Shown: positions 27,737-37,860 of the stretch, one piece after another
Layout of the letters: the number at the start of each line of letters is the position of its first letter
Position numbering within the stretch: position 1 is the stretch's first letter
Source: Crocinitomix algicola
GTDB lineage: Bacteria; Bacteroidota; Bacteroidia; Flavobacteriales_D; Crocinitomicaceae
NCBI RefSeq assembly: GCF_001661595.2
Contig: NZ_LYPF02000007.1
Span: 124,001-188,000 of the forward strand
Length of the DNA stretch: 64,000 bases
Direction: 5' to 3'
Notes under the pieces: generated by a model
The model's database searches: none
What the model was told of the DNA's origin: nothing
What the model saw: the letters and a program-made list of their open reading frames with translations, nothing else
Program-made: the position numbers and the translations under genes

Positions 27737-28825
27737 TTATTCGTTTTGATCAAGAACTTTATGTCCTCCTTCTAAAAGGTATTTGTCTCTTTTGAATAAT
27801 TCTAAATCTGCTTCTACCATTTCTTTTACGAGATCATCGAAGGAATAGGTTGGTTTCCAGCCAAGTTCTTCTCTTGCCTTAGTCGAATCTCCAAGTAATA
27901 GATCCACCTCGGTTGGACGGAAATATTTTTCATCAACTTCAACTAATGTCTTATTTGTTGCAGTATCAATTCCTTTTTCATTGACTCCTTCACCTTCCCA
28001 TCGTAATTCGATACCAGCATAACCAAAGGCCTTCTCAACAAACTCTCTTACCGGATGCGTTTCACCGGTCGCCAAAACATAGTCTTCTGCTTTTTCTTGT
28101 TGCATCATCAGCCACATGCCGTAAACATAATCTTTCGCGTGACCCCAATCACGTTGTGCGTTTAAGTTTCCTAAATATATTTTTTCTTGCAATCCAAGCT
28201 TGATTTTTGCAGCCGCGCGTGTAATTTTTCTCGTAACAAAAGTTTCACCTCTGTAAGGACTTTCGTGATTAAAAAGAATTCCGTTGCAGGCATACATGTT
28301 GTAGGCTTCTCTGTAGTTTTTTATAATCCAAAACCCGTATAACTTTGCAACGGCATAAGGGCTTCTTGGATAAAATGGTGTTGTTTCAGATTGTGGTGTC
28401 TCCATAACTTTACCATATAATTCAGACGTTGAGGCTTGATAAAGTTTGACATCTTTTTCTAATTTTAAAATTCGAATAGCTTCCAGTAAACGAAGTGTGC
28501 CTAGTGCATCTGTATTTGCCGTATATTCAGGTGTGTCAAATGAAACCTTGACATGAGACATGGCGGCCAAATTATAGATTTCGTCAGGAGAAATTTCTTG
28601 AACCAAGCGAATTAGGTTTGTTGCGTCAGTTAAATCTCCATAATGAAGAAAGAAACGAACGTCATTTTCATGTTTATCTTTGTACAAATGATCTATTCGA
28701 TCAGTATTAAACAATGAGGATCTTCTTTTTATACCATGTACAATGTATCCTTTTTCCAATAGTAATTCAGCAAGATATGCTCCGTCTTGTCCTGTAATAC
28801 CGGTGATTAAAGCGACCTTTTTCAT
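27737..28825 (-). CDS. gmd: GDP-mannose 4,6-dehydratase
   Basis: 362 residues. [15 protein letters not shown] binds NADP. The STSELYGKV and [13 protein letters not shown] segments contain the catalytic Thr/Ser, Glu, Tyr and Lys. [19 protein letters not shown] is diagnostic for Gmd. It makes GDP-4-keto-6-deoxy-D-mannose, the substrate of fcl, which follows. It starts 2 bases after the cysQ stop. Confidence 0.96.
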   Translation of the reverse strand: MKKVALITGITGQDGAYLAELLLEKGYIVHGIKRRSSLFNTDRIDHLYKDKHENDVRFFLHYGDLTDATNLIRLVQEISPDEIYNLAAMSHVKVSFDTPEYTANTDALGTLRLLEAIRILKLEKDVKLYQASTSELYGKVMETPQSETTPFYPRSPYAVAKLYGFWIIKNYREAYNMYACNGILFNHESPYRGETFVTRKITRAAAKIKLGLQEKIYLGNLNAQRDWGHAKDYVYGMWLMMQQEKAEDYVLATGETHPVREFVEKAFGYAGIELRWEGEGVNEKGIDTATNKTLVEVDEKYFRPTEVDLLLGDSTKAREELGWKPTYSFDDLVKEMVEADLELFKRDKYLLEGGHKVLDQNE

Positions 28826-28827
28826 TT

Positions 28828-29625
28828 TTATATATCTAATTCTTTATTCTTGGCAATAAAATGTGGGTTGTATAAACTCTCTTTATTGTACGTTAAGGGC
28901 TCAAAGTTAGCAAAATCAAGTACTTCACCGCCAACTCCTTCAAAAATTGCTTGCCCGGCAGCTGTATCCCATTCCATAGTAGGTGCTAAACGGGGGTAAA
29001 AATCGGCTTTTCCAAGAGTTAAATCCACGAATTTTAATGCGCTACCTTTTCTTATTATTTGTGGGTTTCCGTATTTGTTTCGGATGTTCGCAACAAATTT
29101 TTCGGCTTTATCTGATAAATGAGAGCGCGAGTAAGCAATGGTTTTTTTAAAATTTTTCGTTAGCGTTTCAACCTTATTGGCATCGGCAGTTGGATTGTTA
29201 TCTGAGAAGCTAAAATGATAAACACCATAATTGTTACCGCCCATTGTGATATTTTGCTCCGTAGGAGAAGCGATAAGACCAAAAATAGATTTTCCATTTT
29301 GAATAAGCGCAATGCAAATGCAGAATTCATCGTTCTTTTTTATGAATTCCTTTGTGCCATCAATGGGATCTACTAACCAAACTAATTCATGTTGTTTTCT
29401 TTCTAAGTAATTGGGAATTGTTTCTTCCTCAGAGATGATTGGAATACCAGTTTTTGATAATAGTTGGTAGAGTATTTTGCTTGACGCCTTGTCAGCGATA
29501 GTGACTGGAGATTGGTCCGGTTTTAGTTCAACCTCAAAATCCGTTTGATAAATTTCCATGATTTTAATTGAAGCTAATTTTGCTCCTTCAATGGCGGTGT
29601 TCACCCAGTCTTTATTAATTTGCAT
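28828..29625 (-). CDS. cysQ: 3'(2'),5'-bisphosphate nucleotidase CysQ
   Basis: I choose ATG 29625 ([15 protein letters not shown]), which overlaps deoC by 11 bases; an in-frame start at 29673 would add 16 residues inside deoC. The inositol-monophosphatase fold shows [18 protein letters not shown] and [12 protein letters not shown], the metal-binding motifs. It removes the 3'-phosphate from PAP, a product of sulfate-transfer reactions. Beside a polysaccharide cluster this may reflect sulfated glycans, but CysQ is also general housekeeping. Confidence 0.9.
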   Translation of the reverse strand: MQINKDWVNTAIEGAKLASIKIMEIYQTDFEVELKPDQSPVTIADKASSKILYQLLSKTGIPIISEEETIPNYLERKQHELVWLVDPIDGTKEFIKKNDEFCICIALIQNGKSIFGLIASPTEQNITMGGNNYGVYHFSFSDNNPTADANKVETLTKNFKKTIAYSRSHLSDKAEKFVANIRNKYGNPQIIRKGSALKFVDLTLGKADFYPRLAPTMEWDTAAGQAIFEGVGGEVLDFANFEPLTYNKESLYNPHFIAKNKELDI

Positions 29626-30409
29626 CCAATTGGTTGTATTCGTTAATGAGTTCGTCGTATAAACTACTGGCACCTATTCGGAATAAATTAGGAGTGAGCC
29701 AATCTTTTCCTAAAACCTCTTCAACAATCCGATAATAGAGCAGTGCGTCAAGTGGTGTTCTAATTCCTCCAGAAGGTTTTATTCCGATTTTTTTATTGGT
29801 GGCGGTGTAGTGTTTTTTAATGGCTAAACACATCGTGTAGACGGCTTCTGGAGTAGCCCCTGTTTTGGATTTACCTGTGGATGTTTTGATGAAGTCCGCT
29901 CCACATGAAATGGCAATTTCGCTCAATTGATTTATGGCCTTCAAATCAGTGAAGTCTCCTGTTTCAAGTATTATTTTTAAAGTTTTATTCTTGGCAGATT
30001 TACGAATTGCTATAAGTTCTTTTTCTAGCGCTTCAATCTTGTCTTCTATATAAAAACCTCGGTTGATTACGATGTCTATTTCGTTGGTGGAGGTTTTTTC
30101 AATTAAATCAACTTCATTAATTTTTGCTTTCATTAAGCTAACACCAGTCGGAAAGGCTCCTCCAACTACGGCAGTTTTAATATTATCTTTTAGGGTTGAG
30201 TGAATTTGGTCAGCGAAAATAGGAAATGCACAAACAGCAGCTGGGAAACATTGTTGAAATCCTTGGTTAGCTTTTCTGCAAAGGGTGTTGATTGTATCAG
30301 AAGTGTCTGTTGGATTTAAGCTAGTCAAATCAATGAACCCAATAAGTTCTAAAATTAATTTCTTACTTAACGCAAGTTCAAAATTCTGTATTTCTTCTAA
30401 ATTTTTCAT
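29615..30409 (-). CDS. deoC: Deoxyribose-phosphate aldolase
   Basis: 264 residues, TIM barrel. The Schiff-base lysine is Lys175 in ADFIKTSTGKS and the second lysine Lys211 in IGIKPSGGIR. It cleaves deoxyribose 5-phosphate to glyceraldehyde 3-phosphate and acetaldehyde in nucleoside catabolism. It is the first gene after the tonB terminator and leads the deoC-cysQ-gmd-fcl run. Confidence 0.94.
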   Translation of the reverse strand: MKNLEEIQNFELALSKKLILELIGFIDLTSLNPTDTSDTINTLCRKANQGFQQCFPAAVCAFPIFADQIHSTLKDNIKTAVVGGAFPTGVSLMKAKINEVDLIEKTSTNEIDIVINRGFYIEDKIEALEKELIAIRKSAKNKTLKIILETGDFTDLKAINQLSEIAISCGADFIKTSTGKSKTGATPEAVYTMCLAIKKHYTATNKKIGIKPSGGIRTPLDALLYYRIVEEVLGKDWLTPNLFRIGASSLYDELINEYNQLDAN

Positions 30410-30410
30410 A

Positions 30411-30444
30411 AAAAAAATCCGTCACGAGTTATTCGAGACGGATT
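30411..30444 (-). terminator. Terminator after tonB
   Basis: AATCCGTC (30416-30423) pairs with GACGGATT (30437-30444) around a 13-base loop. Read on the minus strand it ends in a T run, directly after the tonB stop codon, so it separates tonB from deoC. Confidence 0.8.
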
Positions 30445-30463
30445 AATATAATTATAATTAAGC

Positions 30464-31135
30464 TTAACCTAGTCTAAAGTGAATAGGTAAAGTAAAACTT
30501 ACCCTTACTTTTTTACCAGCTTGCTCACCTGGTTTCCATTTAGGCATGTTTCTTACTAGTCTTTTTGCTTCAGAATCTAGAGCGTCAGAAATTCCTTTAA
30601 CAACTTTAACTTGTTCTATTGAGCCGTTAGAGTTTACTACGAATTTCACATAAACTACTCCTTGTTCACCCATTTCTTTTGATAGTTCTGGATACTCTAC
30701 TTTGTCTCTAATCCATTCTGCCATCGCCGCTGGTCCTCCAGGGAATTCAGGCTCAACTTCAGCAAATTCTAGAATTTCCTCTGCCACGGGAGCAGCTTCT
30801 GGTTCATCTGGAATCTCTTCTATAGGATCTGCAATATCAGACATGTCAAACTCTTCAACTTCTTCATCATCTTCAACTACTTCAATTTCTTCAACTACTG
30901 GAGGAGGTGGAGCAACTTCAGGTTGTTCTTCTATAATTTCTTCTTCCGGTGGAATCTCAAAGATCAAGTCGTCATCCATTGAAGTGTCTACAATTTTTTC
31001 TTTAATTGGGTCCGCAACAAAACTTTGAAAGTTAAACGCCATACCCACAATTGCAGAAATCATCAATAATCCTACAAAGAAAAAACCAAACCGCTTGTTT
31101 TCTAAGTTTGCCTCTTTCGATTTTTTAAGTTCCAT
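30464..31135 (-). CDS. TonB-family energy transducer
   Basis: 223 residues. A cytoplasmic Lys-rich tail and one membrane helix (about 17-37) are followed by a long acidic, proline-rich spacer (EVAPPPPVVEE, DEPEAAPVAEE) that spans the periplasm. The TonB C-terminal domain follows (VEPEFPGGPAAMAEWIRDKV, GVVYVKFVVNSNGSIEQVKVVKG, RLVRNMPKWKPGEQAGKKVRVSFTLPIHF). It transfers proton-motive energy to outer-membrane receptors such as the one at 50314. No exbB/exbD is nearby. It has its own terminator. Confidence 0.92.
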   Translation of the reverse strand: MELKKSKEANLENKRFGFFFVGLLMISAIVGMAFNFQSFVADPIKEKIVDTSMDDDLIFEIPPEEEIIEEQPEVAPPPPVVEEIEVVEDDEEVEEFDMSDIADPIEEIPDEPEAAPVAEEILEFAEVEPEFPGGPAAMAEWIRDKVEYPELSKEMGEQGVVYVKFVVNSNGSIEQVKVVKGISDALDSEAKRLVRNMPKWKPGEQAGKKVRVSFTLPIHFRLG

Positions 31136-31195
31136 AATAATTACTTTTTGAACGTCGCTAAATTACGTAATTCTGATTTAACGACCTTGTTAAAT

Positions 31196-31594
31196 TTAGA
31201 TTAATTTTCTACCCATCCAACTAAAACAAAATAGACCAAAAATTGTACCAATTAAATTTGCAACAACATCGGTTATATCGTAATATCTTTTGGTTACCAA
31301 CCAGTCTTGGGCGAATTCTATTGATAATCCGAACAAGAAACTGGAAACAGTTAATAGAAGATACAAACGAATATCACGAAGGTTCAATTTATTTTTTGAT
31401 CTAAAATTATGCCTATCAAACCCTATTAATAAAAATCCAGATAATGCGCTATACATTATGATATGAACAATTTTATCAATAGATACCCAGGTCAACTTTA
31501 TTTCTGGAAGTTGGTCGCCTGGTAATAAGCTGAGAACGGCAATAATTGTTCCCCAAATTATCCAAGGTAGGTGGAAAATTATCTTTTTATCCAA
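31196..31594 (-). CDS. VanZ-family membrane protein
   Basis: 132 residues with four hydrophobic helices. [38 protein letters not shown] and [33 protein letters not shown] are typical VanZ-like motifs, including the conserved K-x-x-H and E-x-x-Q. Function is unclear; some relatives change antibiotic tolerance. It overlaps the end of gcvH by 8 bases, an arrangement I take to be co-translation. Confidence 0.85.
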   Translation of the reverse strand: MDKKIIFHLPWIIWGTIIAVLSLLPGDQLPEIKLTWVSIDKIVHIIMYSALSGFLLIGFDRHNFRSKNKLNLRDIRLYLLLTVSSFLFGLSIEFAQDWLVTKRYYDITDVVANLIGTIFGLFCFSWMGRKLI

Positions 31595-31964
31595 CTAAAT
31601 CTGTATATTCCTCTGCTGATAACAAATTGTCTAATTCACTTGCATCAGAAATAGTTACTTTAATCATCCAACCTTCACCGTATGGATCAGAATTCACCAC
31701 TTCAGGGTTTCCTTCTAAATCTTCATTAAATGCTGTGATTTCACCGCTGATAGGCATAAAAAGATCTGAAACCGTTTTTACTGCTTCAATTGAACCAAAA
31801 ACTTCTTCTTTGTCAAGCGTTTCACCTTCAGTTTCAACTTCAACGTAAACGATATCACCTAATTCACTTTGTGCAAAGTCAGTAACTCCAATTGTTGCGG
31901 TGTCGCCCTCAACTTTTACCCATTCATGATCCTTTGTATACTTTAATTCTGCAGGTATATTCAT
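31587..31964 (-). CDS. gcvH: Glycine cleavage system H protein
   Basis: 125 residues, lipoyl-carrier fold. The lipoylated lysine lies in the [16 protein letters not shown] motif, and the [35 protein letters not shown] opening is diagnostic. It shuttles the aminomethyl group between the P, T and L proteins. No other glycine-cleavage gene is in the window. Confidence 0.96.
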   Translation of the reverse strand: MNIPAELKYTKDHEWVKVEGDTATIGVTDFAQSELGDIVYVEVETEGETLDKEEVFGSIEAVKTVSDLFMPISGEITAFNEDLEGNPEVVNSDPYGEGWMIKVTISDASELDNLLSAEEYTDLVG

Positions 31965-32146
31965 TTTATGTATTATTTAATTATTCTTCAGCAAAATTAG
32001 AATTTTATTTGATTAATTAATGGGCTGTTGAAATAATAGATGCTTTTGTTCAGAACTCTTTTAAATTGATGGTTGGATTGCTGACTATTCTTGATTTTAT
32101 TTCAAGGATTTAAATTTAAAAACAAAAAAAAGCCCAATTTTGTATT

Positions 32147-33226
32147 ATGGTTACACAAGATCAATTGAAATCATTTGAAAAGCGCGTCAATGAGCTTTAT
32201 GGTTATTTGAATATAGAAGAAAAGAAAATTCAGGTAAAGGAGGATGAATTGCGGTCGCAAGATCCCACTTTTTGGGATGACCCAAAGACGGCTGAAGTCG
32301 TGTTGAAGAAAATGAGAAACAAGAAGTTTTGGATTGATTCTCATGCGGCGTTAAAAACTAATCTTGAGGATTTAGTGGTTTTAATTGAGTTTTACGAGGC
32401 TGGAGAAGTTGAGGAATCTGAGGTGGTTGAGTTTTATGAAAAAGCAATTCTAAATTTAGAAGAGCTTGAGTTGAAGAATATGCTGTCCGCGGAAGAAGAT
32501 AATTTTAAAGCAGTGCTTCAAATTACGGCAGGTGCTGGCGGAACGGAAAGTTGTGACTGGGCTTCCATGCTAATGCGTATGTATATTATGTGGGGAGAGA
32601 GGAATGGAATGAAAATAAAAGAATTGAATTATCAAGCAGGTGATGTTGCAGGGGTTAAAACAGTAACCCTTGAGTTTGATGGAGATTTTGCATTTGGATA
32701 CTTAAAAGGGGAGAATGGAGTGCATCGTTTGGTTAGGATTTCTCCGTTTGATTCAAATGCAAAAAGGCATACTTCTTTTGCTTCTGTATACGTATATCCT
32801 TTGGTGGACGATTCAATTGAAATTCATGTTAACCCTGCCGATATTAGCTTTGAAACGTTTAGGGCAGGTGGTGCAGGCGGTCAGAATGTAAATAAGGTTG
32901 AAACTGCCGTACGACTGAGGCATGAACCTTCGGGAATAATTATCGAAAATTCGGAGTCTCGCTCTCAACTTACGAACAAAGAAAAGGCTATACAGCTACT
33001 CAAGTCTCAGTTGTATGAATTAGAACTACGTAAAAGAATGGAGAAACAGAATGAGATCGAGGCTGGAAAGAAAAAAATTGAATGGGGATCTCAGATACGG
33101 AATTATGTTATGCAGCCATACAAGTTGGTGAAAGATGTTCGTACCGGTCACGAAACTTCTAATGTGGATGGCGTCATGAATGGCGAGATTGATGAGTTTT
33201 TGAAAGCTTATTTAATGAGTTCCTAG
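32147..33226 (+). CDS. prfB: Peptide chain release factor 2
   Basis: 359 residues. [10 protein letters not shown] holds the GGQ that triggers peptide release, and SPFD holds the SPF tripeptide that reads UGA and UAA. Many bacteria need a +1 frameshift at an in-frame UGA near codon 25 of prfB. Here the matching position ([13 protein letters not shown]) reads straight through as TAT TTG AAT ATA, so the self-regulating frameshift is absent. The gene stands alone on + after a divergent gcvH. Confidence 0.96.
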   Translation: MVTQDQLKSFEKRVNELYGYLNIEEKKIQVKEDELRSQDPTFWDDPKTAEVVLKKMRNKKFWIDSHAALKTNLEDLVVLIEFYEAGEVEESEVVEFYEKAILNLEELELKNMLSAEEDNFKAVLQITAGAGGTESCDWASMLMRMYIMWGERNGMKIKELNYQAGDVAGVKTVTLEFDGDFAFGYLKGENGVHRLVRISPFDSNAKRHTSFASVYVYPLVDDSIEIHVNPADISFETFRAGGAGGQNVNKVETAVRLRHEPSGIIIENSESRSQLTNKEKAIQLLKSQLYELELRKRMEKQNEIEAGKKKIEWGSQIRNYVMQPYKLVKDVRTGHETSNVDGVMNGEIDEFLKAYLMSS

Positions 33227-33312
33227 TTTAACGCCTTAAATCGGTTTAAATTTTGTCTTTAGTTATTGGTCTGATTTTTGTGAAATTTTAGTCAAATCGC
33301 AAAAATTGGCTT

Positions 33313-33747
33313 ATGTTAAAAAACAAACTTTTATTTTTTGTTCTTGGTGTATTTTTGTTCGCTTCTTGCACAAAGGAAGGTGAATTAAACTATAGAGAAC
33401 GAAAGTTAGTAGGGACTTGGTACTATGAAACGGTTCGTGTTTCAGAAGGTTGGAGCTCCCAAAAAATCACAAATGATTATCATGCAGTTTATTTGACATT
33501 TAATGCAGACTTTTCGTTTGATTTTCGGGATGAGATTAACGAAATATATGGTTCAGGTTTGTGGGAAATGACGGAGACCTATGATGGCGAATATGCTTCT
33601 GATGAAATTTTTATTTCCTTTAATGATGATCTAACGGGAGATTTGTACCAAATTATATTTGAGAATATATCGGTCACAAAACGGCGAGTTAACGCTGTTT
33701 ACCAAGATGGTAGTACCCGTTATAACTATACACTGTATAAAGTGTAG
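33313..33747 (+). CDS. Small lipoprotein, lipocalin-like
   Basis: 144 residues with lipoprotein signal (VFLFASCTKEG). The mature part alternates beta strands (LVGTWYYETVRVS, VYLTFNADFSFDFRD, GSGLWEMTETYDGEY, RRVNAVYQDGSTRYNYTLYKV), the style of lipocalin-like domains common in Bacteroidetes lipoproteins. No ligand is evident. It is a single gene between prfB and panD. Confidence 0.75.
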   Translation: MLKNKLLFFVLGVFLFASCTKEGELNYRERKLVGTWYYETVRVSEGWSSQKITNDYHAVYLTFNADFSFDFRDEINEIYGSGLWEMTETYDGEYASDEIFISFNDDLTGDLYQIIFENISVTKRRVNAVYQDGSTRYNYTLYKV

Positions 33748-33749
33748 AC

Positions 33750-33783
33750 TTGTAATGTGAGGTTAAAAAAATGATTAACTTTG
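33750..33783 (+). promoter_or_regulatory. Promoter of the panD operon
   Basis: TTG at 33750-33752 and TAACTTTG (TAnnTTTG) at 33776-33783 are spaced by 23 bases, 20 bases before the panD ATG. The spacing is at the long end of the accepted range. Confidence 0.55.
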
Positions 33784-33803
33784 CAGGATATTTTTAGAAT
33801 TAA

Positions 33804-34154
33804 ATGTTGGTAGAAGTATTAAAATCAAAAATTCACCGAGTATCAGTAACTGAAGCGGACTTGAATTATATTGGAAGTATAACTGTTGATCCGGATTTGC
33901 TGGATGCAGCAAATATGATTGAAGGTGAGAAGGTTCAAATTGTCAATATAAATAATGGTGAACGAATCGAAACTTATATTATTGAGGGAGAGCGTGGTCA
34001 GGGAGGGATCTGTTTGAATGGTCCTGCAGCTCGACGCGTAGCGGTGGGAGATATTATCATTATTATCTCTTATGCACATATGGATTTTGAGGAAGCGAAA
34101 TCATTTAAGCCATCTCTGGTGTTTCCAAATACTGCTACGAATAAGTTAGATTAA
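33804..34154 (+). CDS. panD: Aspartate 1-decarboxylase
   Basis: 116 residues. The self-cleavage site Gly24-Ser25 lies in YIGSITVD; Ser25 becomes the catalytic pyruvoyl group. [22 protein letters not shown] is the conserved core. It makes beta-alanine from aspartate for pantothenate and coenzyme A. It heads a run with the flippase-like gene, rfaE2 and mazG. Confidence 0.96.
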   Translation: MLVEVLKSKIHRVSVTEADLNYIGSITVDPDLLDAANMIEGEKVQIVNINNGERIETYIIEGERGQGGICLNGPAARRVAVGDIIIIISYAHMDFEEAKSFKPSLVFPNTATNKLD

Positions 34155-34207
34155 TACAATTTAGTTTTACTTTATTCGTTTACGGGAACAATGTCTATAT
34201 TGCGCCT

Positions 34208-35257
34208 ATGAAATCAAAAATTGTAGCGACTTTAAAACTTATTTTACCATTAGGTTTTGGTTTTTTTCTTGTTTGGTTGTTCTATGATGCCTTATGTGAT
34301 GATCAAAAAAAGGATTTGTTCGCGGCATTTAGTGAAGCCAACTATTTTTGGGTGTTTCTTGCATTAGGTTTTGCCTTTCTAAGTCATGTAAGTCGTGCAT
34401 ATCGTTGGAAGTTTTTACTTCATCCTTTAGGGTATAAAGTTAAGTTTTGGAATGCGTATCACGCGCTGATGATTGGCTATGTGGTGAATATAGTTTTTCC
34501 ACGTGCTGGTGAGGCCAGTAGGGCTGGAGTAGTCGCGAAAACTGAGGGTGTTCCGTTTCAAAAAGGGTTTGGAACTATTATTGCCGAACGGGCTGTAGAC
34601 GTTGTAATGTTAGGAGTTGTTTCAGTTGTCGCTTTAGGTTTGCAGTTTGATAAAATTGATTTGTTTCAGGATAAGATAGCAGCCTTTAATGAAGGGATGT
34701 CAGTTTGTGGTAATGGAACTGTTTTTGCTGTTTTAGGTTCGGTGGTTAAATACGCTATTATTATTGGGGTAGTTGGTGTTTTGGTGTTGTTTGTTTTTAA
34801 CAAAGGCTTTAGAGTTAAAATCAAGAATTTTATAAGTGGTTTGCTTGAAGGATTGCTGGCTATTTTTAAGACGGATTATAAATTGCAATTTGTTGGACAC
34901 AGTGTTTTTGTATGGGTAATGTATATTGCAAACTTTACGGCTTGTTTGTATGCTTTGGATGCGACTTCTTATTTGGGTTGGGACGCGATATTAGCTGGTT
35001 TTGTTGCTGGGACTGTAGGGATGGTTTTAGTTCAAGGTGGAATAGGGGTCTATCCTGCATTTGTAGGGTTGATATTAAGTATCTACATGGGTGGTGAATC
35101 TTCTTCAGTTATCTTACCTGATGCTTTGGCTATTGGTTGGATTAATTGGACATCGCAAACGGCTATGATGATTGTTCTAGGTCTTATTTCTCTTGGGGTT
35201 AATGGAAAAAATGTAAGTTTTAAAGAAAATGAATCAGCTGCAGAGGATACAAAATAA
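34208..35257 (+). CDS. Lysylphosphatidylglycerol-synthase-TM/flippase-like membrane protein
   Basis: 349 residues with about seven to eight membrane helices. The segments SHVSRAYRWKFLLHPLGY, YVVNIVFPRAGEASRAGVVAKTEGVPFQKGFGTIIAERAVDV and VQGGIGVYPAFVGLIL are typical of the UPF0104/LPG_synthase_TM family, relatives of the flippase half of MprF. The substrate cannot be inferred. The following rfaE2 gene begins within its last 29 bases, so the two are co-translated. Confidence 0.88.
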   Translation: MKSKIVATLKLILPLGFGFFLVWLFYDALCDDQKKDLFAAFSEANYFWVFLALGFAFLSHVSRAYRWKFLLHPLGYKVKFWNAYHALMIGYVVNIVFPRAGEASRAGVVAKTEGVPFQKGFGTIIAERAVDVVMLGVVSVVALGLQFDKIDLFQDKIAAFNEGMSVCGNGTVFAVLGSVVKYAIIIGVVGVLVLFVFNKGFRVKIKNFISGLLEGLLAIFKTDYKLQFVGHSVFVWVMYIANFTACLYALDATSYLGWDAILAGFVAGTVGMVLVQGGIGVYPAFVGLILSIYMGGESSSVILPDALAIGWINWTSQTAMMIVLGLISLGVNGKNVSFKENESAAEDTK

Positions 35258-35750
35258 GATTAAGTCGTCAGATAGTATTGCGCTTGAATTAAGCCGTCTT
35301 AAGAACGATGGAAAAAAAGTGGTTTTTACCAATGGATGTTTTGATATTTTACACAAGGGCCATGTTACTTATTTGGCGCTAGCTTCAGAACAAGGTGATG
35401 TATTGGTCTTAGGTTTAAATAGTGATGATTCTGTTCGAAGATTAGGGAAAGGGGATGATCGCCCGGTCAATAGCGTTGATGCGCGGGCAATGGTGATTGC
35501 AAGTTTAGAATTCGTAGATTATGTTGTAGAATTTAATGAAGATACGCCGTATGAATTGATTTCAATTATTCAACCGGATGTATTAGTTAAAGGTGGAGAT
35601 TATGATCCAGAGGAAGTTGACGAGCGAAGTAAACGTTACATAGTTGGACGAGATGTTGTTTTAGAAAATAATGGAAAGGTCAAAACAATCGATTTAGTAG
35701 ATGGTTTTTCGACCACGGGCATAATTAAAAAGTTAAAAGATGACAATTAA
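35229..35750 (+). CDS. rfaE2: D-glycero-beta-D-manno-heptose 1-phosphate adenylyltransferase domain protein
   Basis: 173 residues, nucleotidyltransferase fold: VVFTNGCFDILHKGHVTYL holds the HxGH-type motif (HKGH) and the later TTGIIKKLK end is usual. It corresponds to the RfaE C-terminal half alone, making ADP-heptose for LPS core. No kinase half (rfaE1) lies nearby. No alternative start codon is apparent near the N-terminus, so the 29-base overlap with the previous gene seems real. The stop overlaps the mazG start by 11 bases. Confidence 0.92.
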   Translation: MNQLQRIQNKIKSSDSIALELSRLKNDGKKVVFTNGCFDILHKGHVTYLALASEQGDVLVLGLNSDDSVRRLGKGDDRPVNSVDARAMVIASLEFVDYVVEFNEDTPYELISIIQPDVLVKGGDYDPEEVDERSKRYIVGRDVVLENNGKVKTIDLVDGFSTTGIIKKLKDDN

Positions 35751-36066
35751 AGAAGCACAGGGTTTAGTAGATAATTGGATTAAAACTTATGGTGTTCGTT
35801 ATTTTAATGAATTAACGAATATGGCCCAGTTGACAGAGGAGGTAGGGGAAGTAGCGCGAATCATAGCGCGTAGGTATGGTGAGCAATCAGAGAAGGAATC
35901 TGATAAGTCAAAGGATTTAGGAGATGAAATGGCTGATGTTTTATGGGTTCTAATTTGTTTGGCCAACCAAACAGGAATTGACTTAGAAGAAGCTTTGAAG
36001 AAGAACCTGGATAAAAAAACAAAGCGGGATTCTACGCGTCATCATGAGAATAAAAAAATACATTAG
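35740..36066 (+). CDS. MazG-like nucleotide pyrophosphohydrolase
   Basis: 108 residues, a single all-helical MazG domain. QLTEEVGEVARIIARRYGEQ and DLGDEMADVLWVLICLAN provide the EExxE and ExxD magnesium sites. These enzymes hydrolyse nucleoside triphosphates to monophosphates, often as house-cleaning. It is the last gene of the panD run and ends before a strong bidirectional terminator. Confidence 0.9.
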   Translation: MTIKEAQGLVDNWIKTYGVRYFNELTNMAQLTEEVGEVARIIARRYGEQSEKESDKSKDLGDEMADVLWVLICLANQTGIDLEEALKKNLDKKTKRDSTRHHENKKIH

Positions 36067-36071
36067 AAATT

Positions 36072-36110
36072 AAAAAGGGCCGTTCACCTGCAGATGAACA
36101 ACCCTTTTCG
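36072..36110. terminator. Bidirectional terminator between mazG and recA
   Basis: AAAAAGGG (36072-36079) faces CCCTTTT (36102-36108), with an inner GTTCA/TGAAC pair and an 8-base loop. It lies between convergent mazG (+) and recA (-) and has T runs on both strands. Confidence 0.85.
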
Positions 36111-36130
36111 TCTTTGGTAGAAGTAAAACC

Positions 36131-37162
36131 TTACTTTTCTGCTGCTTCCGCTTCTTCGGCAGGAACAGTACCTTGTATTTGAGCAATAATTTTTCCTTCA
36201 AGTTCTTCCATAAGTTCTGGATTGTCTTGAATTAATGTTTTAACAGCGTCACGACCTTGTCCAAGTTTTGTGTCTCCATAGCTAAACCAAGAGCCACTTT
36301 TTTTGATAATACCAAGATCTACTCCTAGGTCGAGTATCTCTCCAACTTTCGAAACTCCTTTTCCGTACATAATGTCGAATTCGGCTTTCTTAAATGGGGG
36401 AGCGACTTTATTTTTAACGATTTTAACTTTTGTTCTATTTCCGATAATTTCTTCTCCGTCTTTTATTTGACTTGATCGACGAATGTCTACACGAATAGAT
36501 GCGTAAAACTTAAGGGCGTTTCCTCCTGTTGTTGTTTCAGGGTTTCCAAACATCACTCCGATTTTATCACGCAATTGGTTGATGAATATACAACAAGTGT
36601 TTGCTTTGTTTATTGAGCTGGTTAATTTACGAAGCGCTTTTGACATTAAACGAGCTTGAAGTCCCATTTGGGAATCTCCCATTTCACCTTCAATTTCTGC
36701 TCGAGGTGTTAAAGCCGCAACTGAATCGACAATAATAATATCGACCGCACCAGAGCGAATTAAGTTATCTGCAATTTCTAAAGCTTGTTCACCATTGTCT
36801 GGCTGAGAAACCAATAAGTTCTCCGTATCAATACCTAGTGCTTCAGCGTAATAACGGTCGAAAGCATGTTCTGCATCCACAAAGGCTGCAATTCCACCTT
36901 TCTTTTGACATTCTGCAATTGCGTGTAATGCTAAAGTCGTTTTACCTGAAGATTCAGGACCATAAATTTCAATTACTCTACCTTTAGGAAAACCTTTTAC
37001 TCCTAAAGCAAGGTCTAGAGTGAGTGATCCTGAAGGGATGACTTCAATGTCTTCTACCGCATTGTCGCCTAATTTCATTACGGTTCCTTTTCCGTAAGTT
37101 TTTTCTAACTTGTCAAGGGTTAATTGTAACGCCTTTAACTTTTCTGCTTTTACTTCTGCCAT
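36131..37162 (-). CDS. recA: Recombinase RecA
   Basis: 343 residues from ATG 37162 ([12 protein letters not shown]); an in-frame ATG 33 bases earlier would add unlikely residues. The Walker [36 protein letters not shown] (Walker B and loop 1 region) and [30 protein letters not shown] (loop 2) are all intact. It forms filaments on single-stranded DNA for homologous recombination and SOS signalling. It is downstream of bcp on the same strand. Confidence 0.98.
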   Translation of the reverse strand: MAEVKAEKLKALQLTLDKLEKTYGKGTVMKLGDNAVEDIEVIPSGSLTLDLALGVKGFPKGRVIEIYGPESSGKTTLALHAIAECQKKGGIAAFVDAEHAFDRYYAEALGIDTENLLVSQPDNGEQALEIADNLIRSGAVDIIIVDSVAALTPRAEIEGEMGDSQMGLQARLMSKALRKLTSSINKANTCCIFINQLRDKIGVMFGNPETTTGGNALKFYASIRVDIRRSSQIKDGEEIIGNRTKVKIVKNKVAPPFKKAEFDIMYGKGVSKVGEILDLGVDLGIIKKSGSWFSYGDTKLGQGRDAVKTLIQDNPELMEELEGKIIAQIQGTVPAEEAEAAEK

Positions 37163-37227
37163 AATTTTAATTTTAAAGCAAAGGAATTCTACCAAAACGT
37201 AAACTATTTACGTCTTCCTTTTGCTGA

Positions 37228-37695
37228 TTAATTTTCTTCTAATTCTTCCAAAATTTGTTCTGCGTGCGCTTTGGTTTTAACCTTTTTGAATATAGCTTCA
37301 ATGTTTCCTTGTGCATCAATCACAAATGTGGTGCGGTGAATACCATCGAATTCTTTACCCATGAATTTTTTAGGTCCCCATACACCATAGTCGTTGATTA
37401 TTTTTTTGTCAACATCAGCTATTAAATGAAAAGGAAGTTCATGCTTGTCGATGAATTTGATGTGACGTTTTTCATCATCCGCACTAATTCCAATAATTTC
37501 GAACCCTTTTTCTTGTAGTAAGCTATAGTTGTCTCTCAAGTTACAGGACTGTGTAGTGCAACCAGGAGTCATGTCTTTTGGGTAAAAGTAAATGATGAGT
37601 CGTTTTCCGTTGAAATCTTTGAGTGAAATTTCATCACCATTTTCGATTTTACCACTGAAATTAGGTGCTTTATCTCCAATGTTTAAATGTGTCAT
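37228..37695 (-). CDS. bcp: Thiol peroxidase BCP (peroxiredoxin Q type)
   Basis: 155 residues from ATG 37695 (MTHLNIGDKAPNF); an earlier in-frame start at 37713 adds six residues. The peroxidatic Cys lies in PKDMTPGCTTQSCNL, with the resolving Cys five residues later in the same helix (Cys-x4-Cys), typical of BCP. It reduces hydroperoxides with thioredoxin. The recA start is 65 bases downstream. Confidence 0.93.
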   Translation of the reverse strand: MTHLNIGDKAPNFSGKIENGDEISLKDFNGKRLIIYFYPKDMTPGCTTQSCNLRDNYSLLQEKGFEIIGISADDEKRHIKFIDKHELPFHLIADVDKKIINDYGVWGPKKFMGKEFDGIHRTTFVIDAQGNIEAIFKKVKTKAHAEQILEELEEN

Positions 37696-37860
37696 AGACG
37701 ATTTTTTAATCAATGTTTGTCACAAATCTAATCAAAAAACTGATATGTTTGATTATTTTTTCGGATTTTATTTCAAATGGAGTTTTATTTTTATCAGGAT
37801 TTTTAGTTTAATTTAGCGTAGAATCAGTTTAGTTGCGATTTTATTTTCCCTAAAAATTCA

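Noticed and set aside
30702-31028. 108-codon Ser/Gly-rich ORF on +
   Set aside because: Mirror of the Glu/Asp/Pro-rich spacer of tonB on the opposite strand.
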